Shown here: piece by piece, positions 52,503 through 60,428 of the stretch
Numbering within the stretch: position 1 is the stretch's first letter
Layout: every line of letters starts with the position of its first letter
NCBI GenBank assembly: GCA_900318355.1
Contig: ONKE01000013.1
Coordinates: 62,001 to 126,000, forward strand
Source: an uncultured Bacteroidales bacterium
GTDB lineage: Bacteria > Bacteroidota > Bacteroidia > Bacteroidales > UBA932
Direction of reading: 5' to 3'
Length of the DNA stretch: 64,000 nucleotides
Made by a program: the position numbers and the translations under genes
Notes under the pieces: generated by a model
Database searches by the model: none
Told to the model about the DNA's origin: nothing
Seen by the model: only the letters and a program-made list of their open reading frames with translations

Positions 52503-53231
52503 ATGGCTCTCCCCAAGGAAGACAAGGCCGGATTATACGTCACCGTCATCGTCCATTTGTCGGTGCTTATCATCCTGATGCTCTCCCAGATAGGGGCCAT
52601 GTGGAAGCAGGAACAGAGCTTTCTTATCGATTTCAGCCGCGAAGAAGAGGCGGAGCAGCAGCGCCTCGCCGAACAGCGCCAGTCTGAGCAGGACGCCTTT
52701 GACGAGACCATCAGCCGCCGCATCGACGAGCTGATCAGCGGCACCTCAGGCGTAAATTTTCGTAATGTCGCCGTTGATCGCGGCGCCCTCAAAGACGACC
52801 GCGGCACCGATGCCGACAAGCTCTACGAAGATGCGCGGCGCCTTGCCCAGGAACTTAAGGACGGCGTTTCGCCGGACGAGCCGGACGACAGCTATGCCGC
52901 AGTCTCGACCCCGGGAAAGAAAGACGATACTACGAAGAAAGAATATTCAGGCCCGTCCGTCGTGTCTTATTCACTTGACGGCCGCAAGGCAAGCCGACTT
53001 CCCATTCCTGCCTACCGCTGCTATGGCGGCGGCATGGTGACGGTCATCATCTTTGTCGACAATGCCGGCAACGTAATCCATGCCAAGGTGCAGGAGGAAG
53101 CTTCATCGCCCGACCGCTGCCTGCGGGACTTTGCCGTAAGGGCCGCGCGCATGAGCAAGTTCTCGGTAGACGCAAAAGCGCCGGCCCGTCAGGCCGGCGA
53201 CATTGTGTATCAGTTTATTGCGCAGCGTTAG
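52503..53231 (+). CDS. TonB-like energy-transducer protein
   Basis: A 242-residue protein with a short cytoplasmic N-terminus and one transmembrane helix (about residues 11-30, LYVTVIVHLSVLIILML). A Glu/Gln-rich coiled region follows, and a C-terminal domain with CYGGGMVTVIIFVDNAGNVI and AARMSKFSVDAKAPA. That C-terminus resembles TonB_C/energy transducer domains, though the middle lacks the usual Pro-rich spacer. If it works as TonB it could partner with the exbB-exbD-exbD genes 3-5 kb away. It starts 15 bases after udk. Confidence 0.6.
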   Translation: MALPKEDKAGLYVTVIVHLSVLIILMLSQIGAMWKQEQSFLIDFSREEEAEQQRLAEQRQSEQDAFDETISRRIDELISGTSGVNFRNVAVDRGALKDDRGTDADKLYEDARRLAQELKDGVSPDEPDDSYAAVSTPGKKDDTTKKEYSGPSVVSYSLDGRKASRLPIPAYRCYGGGMVTVIIFVDNAGNVIHAKVQEEASSPDRCLRDFAVRAARMSKFSVDAKAPARQAGDIVYQFIAQR

Positions 53232-53243
53232 CGCGGGAGTAAC

Positions 53244-54533
53244 TTATTTCCCGCCTCCAAATTTCATCCTCACCCACGTGAACTTGCCCATCACCTGTGC
53301 CACGGTCTTCGGGAATGTGATGGTAAGGTTGTTCGGGTTGAAGAAGTAGATGCTTTCAGGTGCGAATTCCTTGCTTCGGAAAGCCATGGTCATGGCGTAA
53401 TCGCGCTCTTTCTCGTCATAGGCGTAGACAATCTCTGCATTACGCACGTTGTGGGAACGAACCTCGCTGCCGTAGAAGAGATCTATAGTCTGGAGGCCAT
53501 TGGCGGCAGCGGCTTTTTCGGCTGAATCAATATCGCGGGATGCCCGCTTCAGCGCTCCGAAGTCGGGGATGTCGGCGCTGATGGCCAGCTGGCCGATGAT
53601 GTTGCCGGTGGCGTGGATCTTTGTGATGAAGTCGTCTTCCACCTCGCGGCCTTCGTAACTGAGGTTGGCTGTAACGACCTGTTCGCCCTTGGCTTTAAAC
53701 TCCAGCTGTCCGGAGTATGCCGTGCTGTAGGGGTCGACTCCGATGCCGATTTTAAGGTTGGAGGCCTGGATCTCGTAGCCGGATGCGAGGAGTACGAGTC
53801 GGATTATGGCGTTGAAATTGGCTTCCGGACCATCTTTGATTACAAGGGCATCTGCCGTTTCGATACCGAGGGAGCCGCTTACCAGCGAGGCGCCGTTGTA
53901 AGTGCCCTGCAGGGTTATATTCTTGGGAACCTTGATCGTGACGGTCTTTAAATTGGAAGGTTCTCCGCCATCCTGGGAGCCTTCATCGATGGCGCGGCCC
54001 AAAGGGAGCAGTTCTCCGTAGCCGTCTTCCGGGTTCATGACATCCTCAGCCCTCTCGAGCAGGCTCTCCTTGTCGATACTGACGGTGGCGTCGAATGTCT
54101 CCTCGCCCCACTGAATGGTAAAGTCGGCCTTGTTCTTGCCGTCGTCAAAAACGATGACAAGGGATGCATCTGTTTCGGGATCTTCCGCGAAAGATTTGCC
54201 GTCTGTGAAACGAAGGACCTTGGCGAAACGGCTGGCCGGAATTTCCGTCGTCTTGTCGTCGGCGATTTCCTTCAGCAGGTCGGAGATCCATTTCTGGGCG
54301 CCAAGTTCTTTCTGGTTGGCCATGATGGGCGTAATCAGGTCGGTGTAGCACTTGATCTGCGGGAGAAAATCGGCGATATCCACCTTTTTGACGGCGGTGC
54401 TCAGGACATCGTCGATGTATTCGGTGTCCGACTTCCCTTGAGGAAGGTCGGCGGGAGTCTCTTTCTTACAGGAAGCGGCCAGCAGCAGGGTCGTTGCAGC
54501 GGCAAAAGCCGCGATGTATTTCGTTATTTTCAT
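53244..54533 (-). CDS. lipoprotein of unknown function, paralogue A
   Basis: The 429-residue product has a lipobox LAASC (Cys22) followed by KKETPADLPQ. Its architecture (short acidic N-terminus with SDTEYIDDVLS, a central beta-rich region, and a C-terminal block with QTIDLFYGSEVR, YAYDEKERDYAMTMAF and FFNPNNLTITFPKTVAQV) matches the next gene block for block. The two are diverged tandem duplicates. Function unknown; surface or periplasmic location is inferred. Base composition of this pair looks lower in GC than the surrounding genes. Confidence 0.7.
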   Translation of the reverse strand: MKITKYIAAFAAATTLLLAASCKKETPADLPQGKSDTEYIDDVLSTAVKKVDIADFLPQIKCYTDLITPIMANQKELGAQKWISDLLKEIADDKTTEIPASRFAKVLRFTDGKSFAEDPETDASLVIVFDDGKNKADFTIQWGEETFDATVSIDKESLLERAEDVMNPEDGYGELLPLGRAIDEGSQDGGEPSNLKTVTIKVPKNITLQGTYNGASLVSGSLGIETADALVIKDGPEANFNAIIRLVLLASGYEIQASNLKIGIGVDPYSTAYSGQLEFKAKGEQVVTANLSYEGREVEDDFITKIHATGNIIGQLAISADIPDFGALKRASRDIDSAEKAAAANGLQTIDLFYGSEVRSHNVRNAEIVYAYDEKERDYAMTMAFRSKEFAPESIYFFNPNNLTITFPKTVAQVMGKFTWVRMKFGGGK

Positions 54534-54562
54534 AATCTATGTTAATTAATGAAGGCCGGTAA

Positions 54563-55972
54563 TTAACCCACGTGCGCGAAGAGCATCTGGAACAAAACAG
54601 GAATCGGAGCGACCTGTTCGTAGGTCCTGGGGAAATTGTCGATGTTGAGATAGTCTCCGTTCAAGAAGTGCAGTTCGTTCGAGTCCGTGGAGTAAATAAT
54701 AGCCACGCCGGTATCGTAATAGCCATATTCGTCACGATCCAGGACGTCAACTCGCATATAAGCGTCGTAAACCTCCTGAATTTCGGAGCCGTAGTAAAGT
54801 TTGATATCGAGCATCCCGTTTATCTTCGCGACGTGGGCAACGACGGCATCCAGGTTTTTCATCTCTTCGCTTGACCAATCCTGGCTGTGCATTCGTTTAA
54901 GGACGACGGTACCGAGCAGTTTGTGGCGGAAATCGGCGGTGAGGTTTGTCGAGATGAAGGTTTGGCGTTTTTCACCGACAATCTCGCCATCCTCTCCCTT
55001 GACGGTTTCTTTTACCTCGCTGGTAATGGTCACGTCACCCTTGATGCCGGCTGCGTAAAGGCCCCTGCCGTAAAGTGCCAAGTCCAGATTCTTGATGTCG
55101 ATCAGGGTCGGCGCCACTTCCTTGTTCCCCCATCTGTTGCGATACTGCTCGAAAAAGAAGTCGATGTCGGCCGAGGCGATCTCCAGGAGGGTGCCGCCAA
55201 CAATTGCGCGTCCGCTTGCCTTGACGTGTTTCTTGACGACGACGGATTTGGATTCAGGCACGTCTTCAAGGTCGAGTTGCACGGCCAGCCTCTGGACTCC
55301 GTCATGAAGCAGGAACACTTCGAGATGGGTCGGAAGGCTTAAGGAGATAGATTCGTTCACGACAGTCTCGCTGAGCACTCCGCTGAATTTGACGACGGCG
55401 CTGACTGTACGCTGCGTCTGGTCCTGCATGGTGATACGGATGGCGCCGGGAAGGTCGCCCTTGCGGACAAGGCGGCGGGCATGCTCTAATTTTTTGGGTC
55501 CGAGCTCTTCTTCCTTTTCACCGAGCTCTTCTTCCTTTTCACCGGGCTCAGATTGGATTTCTTCCACGACATAGTCTCCTGACAGGACGTCTAACACTGC
55601 GACGGGGCCGGGATTCTCTTTCGGCACGAGTTCGCCGTTTACTTCTTCAACCGGGCTGAATGCATTTTCAAGGCGCTCTCCAAGTATCGTGAAGTCTGTT
55701 CCTCCTTCAATTTCTCCGTTGATAGCCTTGACCGGCCCGATGCAGTCGGCAATACGGTCGAGGTCCAGGATGGAAAGTGTCTCGCTCAGGATGCTGTCAA
55801 TATAGGCTTCATTCTGACCGGGCTCTACGGTAACATGCCCCCTAGCGGGCTCTTCCCCGGTTTTTTCGTAGGAAGGCATCTTGGGAAGCGGGTTTTCTTC
55901 TTTCTTGCAGGAAATGATAGTCCCCGCAAGCACGACTGCCAATAGGACAGTTCCAAAAGAGAGTCTCTTCAT
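54563..55972 (-). CDS. lipoprotein of unknown function, paralogue B
   Basis: The 469-residue product has a lipobox IISC (Cys22) followed by KKEENPLPK. It shares with the neighbouring gene the segments YIDSILSETLSILD, DIKLYYGSEIQ, TGVAIIYSTDSNELHFLNGD and IDNFPRTYEQV, so it is a paralogue. A Glu-rich stretch (EPGEKEEELGEKEEELGPKK, about residues 142-161) comes from a 21-bp tandem duplication. Function unknown. It has its own -7 element upstream and 29 bases separate it from paralogue A. Confidence 0.7.
   Translation of the reverse strand: MKRLSFGTVLLAVVLAGTIISCKKEENPLPKMPSYEKTGEEPARGHVTVEPGQNEAYIDSILSETLSILDLDRIADCIGPVKAINGEIEGGTDFTILGERLENAFSPVEEVNGELVPKENPGPVAVLDVLSGDYVVEEIQSEPGEKEEELGEKEEELGPKKLEHARRLVRKGDLPGAIRITMQDQTQRTVSAVVKFSGVLSETVVNESISLSLPTHLEVFLLHDGVQRLAVQLDLEDVPESKSVVVKKHVKASGRAIVGGTLLEIASADIDFFFEQYRNRWGNKEVAPTLIDIKNLDLALYGRGLYAAGIKGDVTITSEVKETVKGEDGEIVGEKRQTFISTNLTADFRHKLLGTVVLKRMHSQDWSSEEMKNLDAVVAHVAKINGMLDIKLYYGSEIQEVYDAYMRVDVLDRDEYGYYDTGVAIIYSTDSNELHFLNGDYLNIDNFPRTYEQVAPIPVLFQMLFAHVG
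55502..55543. repeat. 21-bp tandem duplication inside paralogue B
   Basis: GAGCTCTTCTTCCTTTTCACC occurs at 55502-55522 and again at 55523-55543. Read on the minus strand each unit encodes GEKEEEL. Confidence 0.9.
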
Positions 55973-56004
55973 AAGCGATGGGAATATTATACTGATTATA
56001 GATA

Positions 56005-56012
56005 CAAAAATA
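56005..56012 (-). promoter_or_regulatory. -7 element for the lipoprotein pair
   Basis: Minus-strand TATTTTTG, 32 bases upstream of the paralogue B start at 55972. Confidence 0.5.
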
Positions 56013-56076
56013 CTATAATTCGTTGCAAACTATATAAGTATTTTTGGTGAATTATAAAATCCGACTTGCAAATTGT

Positions 56077-56108
56077 AAAAAACAGAGGCACCCGGAAGGG
56101 CGCCTCTG
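56077..56108 (-). terminator. intrinsic terminator after the exb operon
   Basis: On the minus strand CAGAGGCGCCC pairs with GGGTGCCTCTG over 11 bp (one G-U pair), with a 4-base loop and a following T-run (A-run at 56077-56082 on the plus strand). The G-U pair becomes a mismatch on the plus strand, so the element is oriented for the minus-strand exb transcripts. Confidence 0.85.
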
Positions 56109-56132
56109 CTAAAGAGAACTGTCAGAAAACCG

Positions 56133-56603
56133 TTATTCCGCCGGCTTGCGGGCCTGATACATGATCTTGAGGGCGGAGCAGCGGCGGAGCTCCTGCTTGA
56201 CGTCGGTGACGATACCCATGCGGACATCCATGTCGCTCTTGATGACCGTCGTCATGAAGGAACGGTCGGCTTCGCTCATGGCGTCACGCTCTGCGGCGAT
56301 GAAGTCGCGGATGTCGTCGACGGTCTTGAAAGAGTCGTTGAGCTGGATACGGGCGTCGGTACCGTACTGGGCCTGATAGATCTTGGTCGGGGGACCGATG
56401 TTGATGTAAGAGGCCAGGTCCTTGTGCTCGAGCTTTACGACCTCGGAAGCGTCTGGCAATTTGACAGAAACCTTGTTCTCGGTATCGCGCATCTGCGTCG
56501 TCACCATGAAGAAGAACAGGAGCATGAAAACGATATCGGACAGGGAACCGGACGTGATGCCCGGAACATTCCGTTTGTTGTTGGAACCACCGAATTTTGA
56601 CAT
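56133..56603 (-). CDS. exbD: ExbD-family biopolymer transport protein (second copy)
   Basis: A 156-residue protein with one N-terminal membrane helix (about residues 20-37, SLSDIVFMLLFFFMVTTQM), in which the conserved Asp of ExbD/TolR (SDIVFML) is present, then a periplasmic domain ending in ELRRCSALKIMYQARKPAE. It couples proton flow through ExbB to TonB. It is the last gene of the exbB-exbD-exbD operon, before the terminator at 56077-56108. Confidence 0.9.
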   Translation of the reverse strand: MSKFGGSNNKRNVPGITSGSLSDIVFMLLFFFMVTTQMRDTENKVSVKLPDASEVVKLEHKDLASYINIGPPTKIYQAQYGTDARIQLNDSFKTVDDIRDFIAAERDAMSEADRSFMTTVIKSDMDVRMGIVTDVKQELRRCSALKIMYQARKPAE

Positions 56604-56623
56604 AGTCTTATCCTCCTATTCTT

Positions 56624-57205
56624 TTATCTTCTTTTACCGACATCCTTCGGTTCGGCTTCGGAGATGTTCTGAGGAATGATCTTCTTCACAACATCCTGCT
56701 GCTCTTCCGGAAGGCTGAGGAACGCCCGGCCATAGGTCCTGTAGGAGAACTCGTCACGAAGCTCGTTGATGGCTTTGACAAGCTCGTTCTGCACGGCGAT
56801 GTAGGCCCTGTAGCTGGTACCACGGTCATTCTGAAGCGAGATGACACCCTTGGATACCTTGGCTGCTCCGTACCCTTCGATGTCCTTGACTTCCTTTTCG
56901 GGGAGGTTGGGGTCGTCGGTAGGGTTGGAAAGGAATTCCTTGACTTTGTCTTTGAGTTGGCTGACGTCGATGGGCTCGCTACCGGCAAGGATGCGGTCGG
57001 CAGAATTGATCTTCACAATGATGATATTGCGACGATTGACTTTCTGGTCTTCGACCTTCTGGTTCTGGTCCGGCATCGGCGGGAGACGGCGCTGCAGACC
57101 TGTCTGCGAACCCATGGTTGTGGTCATGAGGAAGTAGCAGAGCAGGAGGAACGCGATGTCCGCCGTGGAACTGGAATTAATCTCCGGTGTTTTTTTCTTA
57201 CCCAT
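56624..57205 (-). CDS. exbD: ExbD-family biopolymer transport protein (first copy)
   Basis: A 193-residue protein with one membrane helix (about residues 14-32, TADIAFLLLCYFLMTTTMG) carrying the conserved Asp of ExbD (TADIAFLLL). A long periplasmic domain follows with a Lys/Asn-rich stretch and an inserted segment compared with the second copy. Bacteroidota commonly carry two different ExbD proteins beside ExbB; the pair may give a hetero-complex. It starts 12 bases after the 143-residue membrane protein gene. Confidence 0.9.
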   Translation of the reverse strand: MGKKKTPEINSSSTADIAFLLLCYFLMTTTMGSQTGLQRRLPPMPDQNQKVEDQKVNRRNIIIVKINSADRILAGSEPIDVSQLKDKVKEFLSNPTDDPNLPEKEVKDIEGYGAAKVSKGVISLQNDRGTSYRAYIAVQNELVKAINELRDEFSYRTYGRAFLSLPEEQQDVVKKIIPQNISEAEPKDVGKRR

Positions 57206-57217
57206 AGATGTGCGAAA

Positions 57218-57649
57218 TTATTTGCGGATTGCACCCCAGATTGCGCTGAAGAGGATGGACAGGATGGCGAGTCCACCGGTCAGGTAGGTGAGGTTCAATA
57301 CGGTGTCAGTAAGTCTGAGCGTAGACTGTTCGGGCTGCTCGGCCATGCCCATGGCCGGGGCCCCCGGGGAGATGAGGTACACCACGAAGCATATGGCGGC
57401 GATGGCTACAAGTCCGATACCGAGCTTCAGAAGGCTCTTCGGATCGTTGATCGCACCGATGACCAGGCCGAAAATGACCACGGCCGCAATGGCGAGACCT
57501 ACCATCACATATGCCCAGCGGAGCAGGGTGTCGACTGCGGCGCCATCCTTGGACTCGAAGCCTACTGCGAAGCCCCAGACCAGCAGGATGACACTGATGC
57601 CAATCAGCGCCCACATGACCCACTTGAATATTCTGCCTATGTTTTTCAT
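57218..57649 (-). CDS. small membrane protein of the exb operon
   Basis: A 143-residue protein with about four hydrophobic helices (starting MKNIGRIFKWVMWALIGISV, then LAIAAVVIFGLVIGAI, LGIGLVAIAAICFVVYLI and LAILSILFSAIWGAI). No known motif. It lies between exbB and the first exbD, with gaps of 26 and 12 bases, so it is probably part of the energy-transducing unit or a membrane chaperone for it. Confidence 0.75.
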   Translation of the reverse strand: MKNIGRIFKWVMWALIGISVILLVWGFAVGFESKDGAAVDTLLRWAYVMVGLAIAAVVIFGLVIGAINDPKSLLKLGIGLVAIAAICFVVYLISPGAPAMGMAEQPEQSTLRLTDTVLNLTYLTGGLAILSILFSAIWGAIRK

Positions 57650-57675
57650 TCTAAAACTCCTTATCTTTCAAGGGT

Positions 57676-58458
57676 TTATTTCTGCTTCTTGGAAAGAATG
57701 TCAACCAGGGAGATGGAAGCGTCTTCCATGTCGATGGAGATAGAGTCGATCTTCGCGAGGATGTAGTTGTAGAACACCTGGAGAATCATGGCGACGATAA
57801 GACCGGCGACGGTGGTGATGAGGGCGACCTTCATACCGCCGGCGACAACGTTAGGGGAGATGTCACCTGCAGCCTGGATGGCGTCGAAGGCCTGGATCAT
57901 ACCGATAACCGTACCGAGGAATCCCAGGGACGGGGCGATGGCGATGAAGAGGGAAATCCAGCTCAGGCCGTTTTCCATGTTGCTCATCTGGACGCTGCCG
58001 TAGGAGACGATGGTCTTCTCGACGGTGTCAATGCCCTGATCGTAGCGGAGGAGGCCCTGATAGAAGATGCTTGCGACAGGACCGCGGGTATCGCGGCAGA
58101 CATTCTTGGCTTTCTCGACGCCGCCTTCCTCAAGAGCCTTCTCGACAGCTGCGAGGAGCTTCTTGGTGTTGGTCTTGGCGAAGGTCAGATAGAGGATGCG
58201 CTCGATGGCGAGGGCAAGACCGATGATAAGGCAGATGATGATCAGGGACATGAAGCCTGCACCACCTTCGATGAACTTGGTCTTGAGGGCCTGGTGGAGG
58301 GGAATCTCTTCGCCGGTACCGTTGAGAAGGTCAGCACCACTGTTGACGGCGGTCTGTTCCGTAGCGGCGGGAGCCTCTTCGGCTTCCTGTGCGGAGGCGA
58401 CACTGGCAGAAACGGCCATTACGCCGATGACTGCCAAGAACATGAAAAACTTTTTCAT
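57676..58458 (-). CDS. exbB: ExbB/MotA/TolQ-family proton channel with cleavable N-terminus
   Basis: A 260-residue protein. The N-terminus (MKKFFMFLAVIGVMAVSASVASAQ) looks like a cleavable signal peptide, followed by an acidic stretch and a first core helix (FMSLIIICLIIGLALAIERIL, about residues 75-95). The conserved ExbB region APSLGFLGTVIGMIQAFDAI and a last helix in GGMKVALITTVAGLIVAMI follow. It forms the proton channel with ExbD and powers TonB-dependent transport. First gene of the operon. Confidence 0.92.
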   Translation of the reverse strand: MKKFFMFLAVIGVMAVSASVASAQEAEEAPAATEQTAVNSGADLLNGTGEEIPLHQALKTKFIEGGAGFMSLIIICLIIGLALAIERILYLTFAKTNTKKLLAAVEKALEEGGVEKAKNVCRDTRGPVASIFYQGLLRYDQGIDTVEKTIVSYGSVQMSNMENGLSWISLFIAIAPSLGFLGTVIGMIQAFDAIQAAGDISPNVVAGGMKVALITTVAGLIVAMILQVFYNYILAKIDSISIDMEDASISLVDILSKKQK

Positions 58459-58574
58459 AATCGTTTTTTAGTGTTTGATGATATTGAATAATTAAAAATT
58501 ATTTTCTGTGGTCAGGGGAATCAGGCAGAGCTGTCTCCAAATCCGGTGCAATTTAGCAAATATTTTTCAATCGG

Positions 58575-58582
58575 CAAAGGTA
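58575..58582 (-). promoter_or_regulatory. possible -7 element for the exb operon
   Basis: Minus-strand TACCTTTG, 116 bases upstream of exbB and directly after the asparaginase stop. The remaining 58459-58574 is A/T-rich with no other clear signal. Confidence 0.4.
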
Positions 58583-58607
58583 TTGCCCTCCTTTCTTGCT
58601 AAAATGC

Positions 58608-59651
58608 CTACTTCGGCAGGGTTATTTCGCCCTTGAGGTCGCGGCCCATCATGTCGCGTATCCAGACCGGGTTGCCGCTTCTTCCCAGGAGGAAGAACAG
58701 TTTGGCGAGCGAGCTTTCGGTGGTTGCGTCGGCCCCGCTGCATACCCCTGCGCGTTCGAGGGCTTTGCCGTTGGAATACAGGCCCATGTCCACGGTACCG
58801 GAGGGGCACTGGGTCACGTTGACGAGGACTTTGCCGCTGTCGACCGCCTCCTTGATGATATCGAGGAACCACTGCTTCGACGGGGCGTTGCCAGAGCCGT
58901 AGGTTTCCAGGATCACCGCACGGATGGCGGAATCGCACACGATGTGGCGGACTATGTCGGGCGTAATGCCCGGGTGGATCTTCAGCACGGACACGCGCGT
59001 GTCGAGCACCGTGCTGATGGAGAGGCGCTGATACCAGTCGAGAGGCTTGCGGATGGCCTTGTCGTCGTAGCGGATGTTGATGCCGGCTTCGGCCAGAGGA
59101 GGAAAGTTGGGCGACTGGAAGGCGTTGAACCTCTCGGCGTTCATCTTAGTCGTGCGGTTGCCCCTCATAAGCAGCGAACCGAAGAAGATGCACACTTCCG
59201 GGACCCTGGCATGACCTTCGGCATCTTTGGCCGCGGCGATTTCGATGGCGGATATGAGGTTTTCCTTCCCGTCGGTGCGCGGAACGCCGATTGGAAGCTG
59301 GCTTCCCGTGAAGATGACGGGCTTGGTCAGGCCGTCGAGCATGAAACTCAGCGCCGAGGCCGAATAGGACATCGTGTCGGTGCCGTGGAGGATCACGAAG
59401 CCGTCGTAGTCGTCGTAGCGGGATTGAATCAGCAGCGCAAGCTCTTGCCACAGAGATGGTTCAACGTCCGACGAGTCGATAAGGGGCGCGAACGTATGGA
59501 CGTCTATGCGGACGGCGAACTTGCGTATCTCGGGAACTTCGTCCCAGATCTGGCTGAAGTCGAAAGGCTTGAGAGTCAGGTCTTCGGGATCCTGCTTCAT
59601 GCCGATGGTGCCGCCCGTGTAGATGAGCAGCAGTGATGCGCGCTGGTTCAT
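58608..59651 (-). CDS. ansA: L-asparaginase, type I (cytoplasmic form)
   Basis: Hydrolyses asparagine to aspartate and ammonia. The 347-residue protein has the first catalytic Thr in YTGGTIGMKQD near residue 12 and the second in LHGTDTMSYSASALSFML near residue 89, with Lys in the following loop region. It has no signal peptide, consistent with the type I enzyme. The ATG overlaps the tatD stop by four bases, so the two are translationally coupled. Confidence 0.93.
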   Translation of the reverse strand: MNQRASLLLIYTGGTIGMKQDPEDLTLKPFDFSQIWDEVPEIRKFAVRIDVHTFAPLIDSSDVEPSLWQELALLIQSRYDDYDGFVILHGTDTMSYSASALSFMLDGLTKPVIFTGSQLPIGVPRTDGKENLISAIEIAAAKDAEGHARVPEVCIFFGSLLMRGNRTTKMNAERFNAFQSPNFPPLAEAGINIRYDDKAIRKPLDWYQRLSISTVLDTRVSVLKIHPGITPDIVRHIVCDSAIRAVILETYGSGNAPSKQWFLDIIKEAVDSGKVLVNVTQCPSGTVDMGLYSNGKALERAGVCSGADATTESSLAKLFFLLGRSGNPVWIRDMMGRDLKGEITLPK

Positions 59652-60415
59652 AGTCTGAACAGTTTTTCTGCACCGGCCGTCGTCACGGCGGCGACTTCTT
59701 CTATGGTAACGCCCTTGATCTGCGCGACTTTCGCGGCGATAAGGGGGATGTATGCACTTTCGTTCCTGCGCCCGCGGTAAGGAGTCGGGGTCAGGTATGG
59801 AGAGTCGGTCTCCAGGAGGATGCGGTCCAGCGGAATGCGGCTGACGGCTTCCGGGAGGCGCGAGTTCTTGAAGGTCACGACTCCGCCGATGCCGACGTAC
59901 CAGTCGCCGTAGCGCTGGAGGCGTGAGAATGTCTCATAACTGCCGCTGAAGGCGTGGAGGTTGCCCCTCAGGCCGAGGTGGCGGCACTCTTCCAGCACCC
60001 GGAAAAAGTCTTCCGTGGCGTCGCGCAGGTGGATGTTGACCGGAAGGTCCCACTGCGCGGCGAGGCGGAGCTGGGCGGCGAAAGCGGCCTTCTGGAGGTC
60101 GGCCGTGTCGGCGCCGTAGTGGTAGTCCAGGCCGATTTCACCGATGGCTACCGGCCCTTTTTCGCGGTAGCGGGCCATGTCGTCGAGTTCCGCTTCCCAG
60201 TCGGGCCCCACAGAGCCGGGATACAGGCCGACCATGGGGAAAGCCCTGCCCGGGTATTCTGCGGCGAGGGCGAATATGCCGGGGCGTTCGCCCTTGTCGA
60301 TGTCGGGGAGCAGAAAGCGGTCTACGCCGGCTTCTGCGGCCCTGTCGATGGCCTCGGCAGCGTCTTCGGCAAAAGCCTGGTCGGTAAAATGGACGTGCGT
60401 ATCTATAAATCTCAC
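59648..60415 (-). CDS. tatD: TatD-family metal-dependent DNase
   Basis: A 255-residue TIM-barrel hydrolase. Metal ligands are visible in FIDTHVHFTDQAF at the start, GEIGLDYHYG near residue 94 (Glu), PVNIHLRDA, LHAFSGS and ETDSPYLTP near residue 207 (Asp). TatD enzymes act as 3'-5' exonucleases in DNA repair or fragmentation. It starts 13 bases after dprA and overlaps ansA. Confidence 0.94.
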   Translation of the reverse strand: MRFIDTHVHFTDQAFAEDAAEAIDRAAEAGVDRFLLPDIDKGERPGIFALAAEYPGRAFPMVGLYPGSVGPDWEAELDDMARYREKGPVAIGEIGLDYHYGADTADLQKAAFAAQLRLAAQWDLPVNIHLRDATEDFFRVLEECRHLGLRGNLHAFSGSYETFSRLQRYGDWYVGIGGVVTFKNSRLPEAVSRIPLDRILLETDSPYLTPTPYRGRRNESAYIPLIAAKVAQIKGVTIEEVAAVTTAGAEKLFRL

Positions 60416-60428
60416 ATGGCAAATATAG

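Noticed and set aside
53270..53290. CACGTG-containing sequence as a parS site
   Set aside because: The flanks do not match TGTTNCACGTGNAACA and it lies inside a lipoprotein gene.
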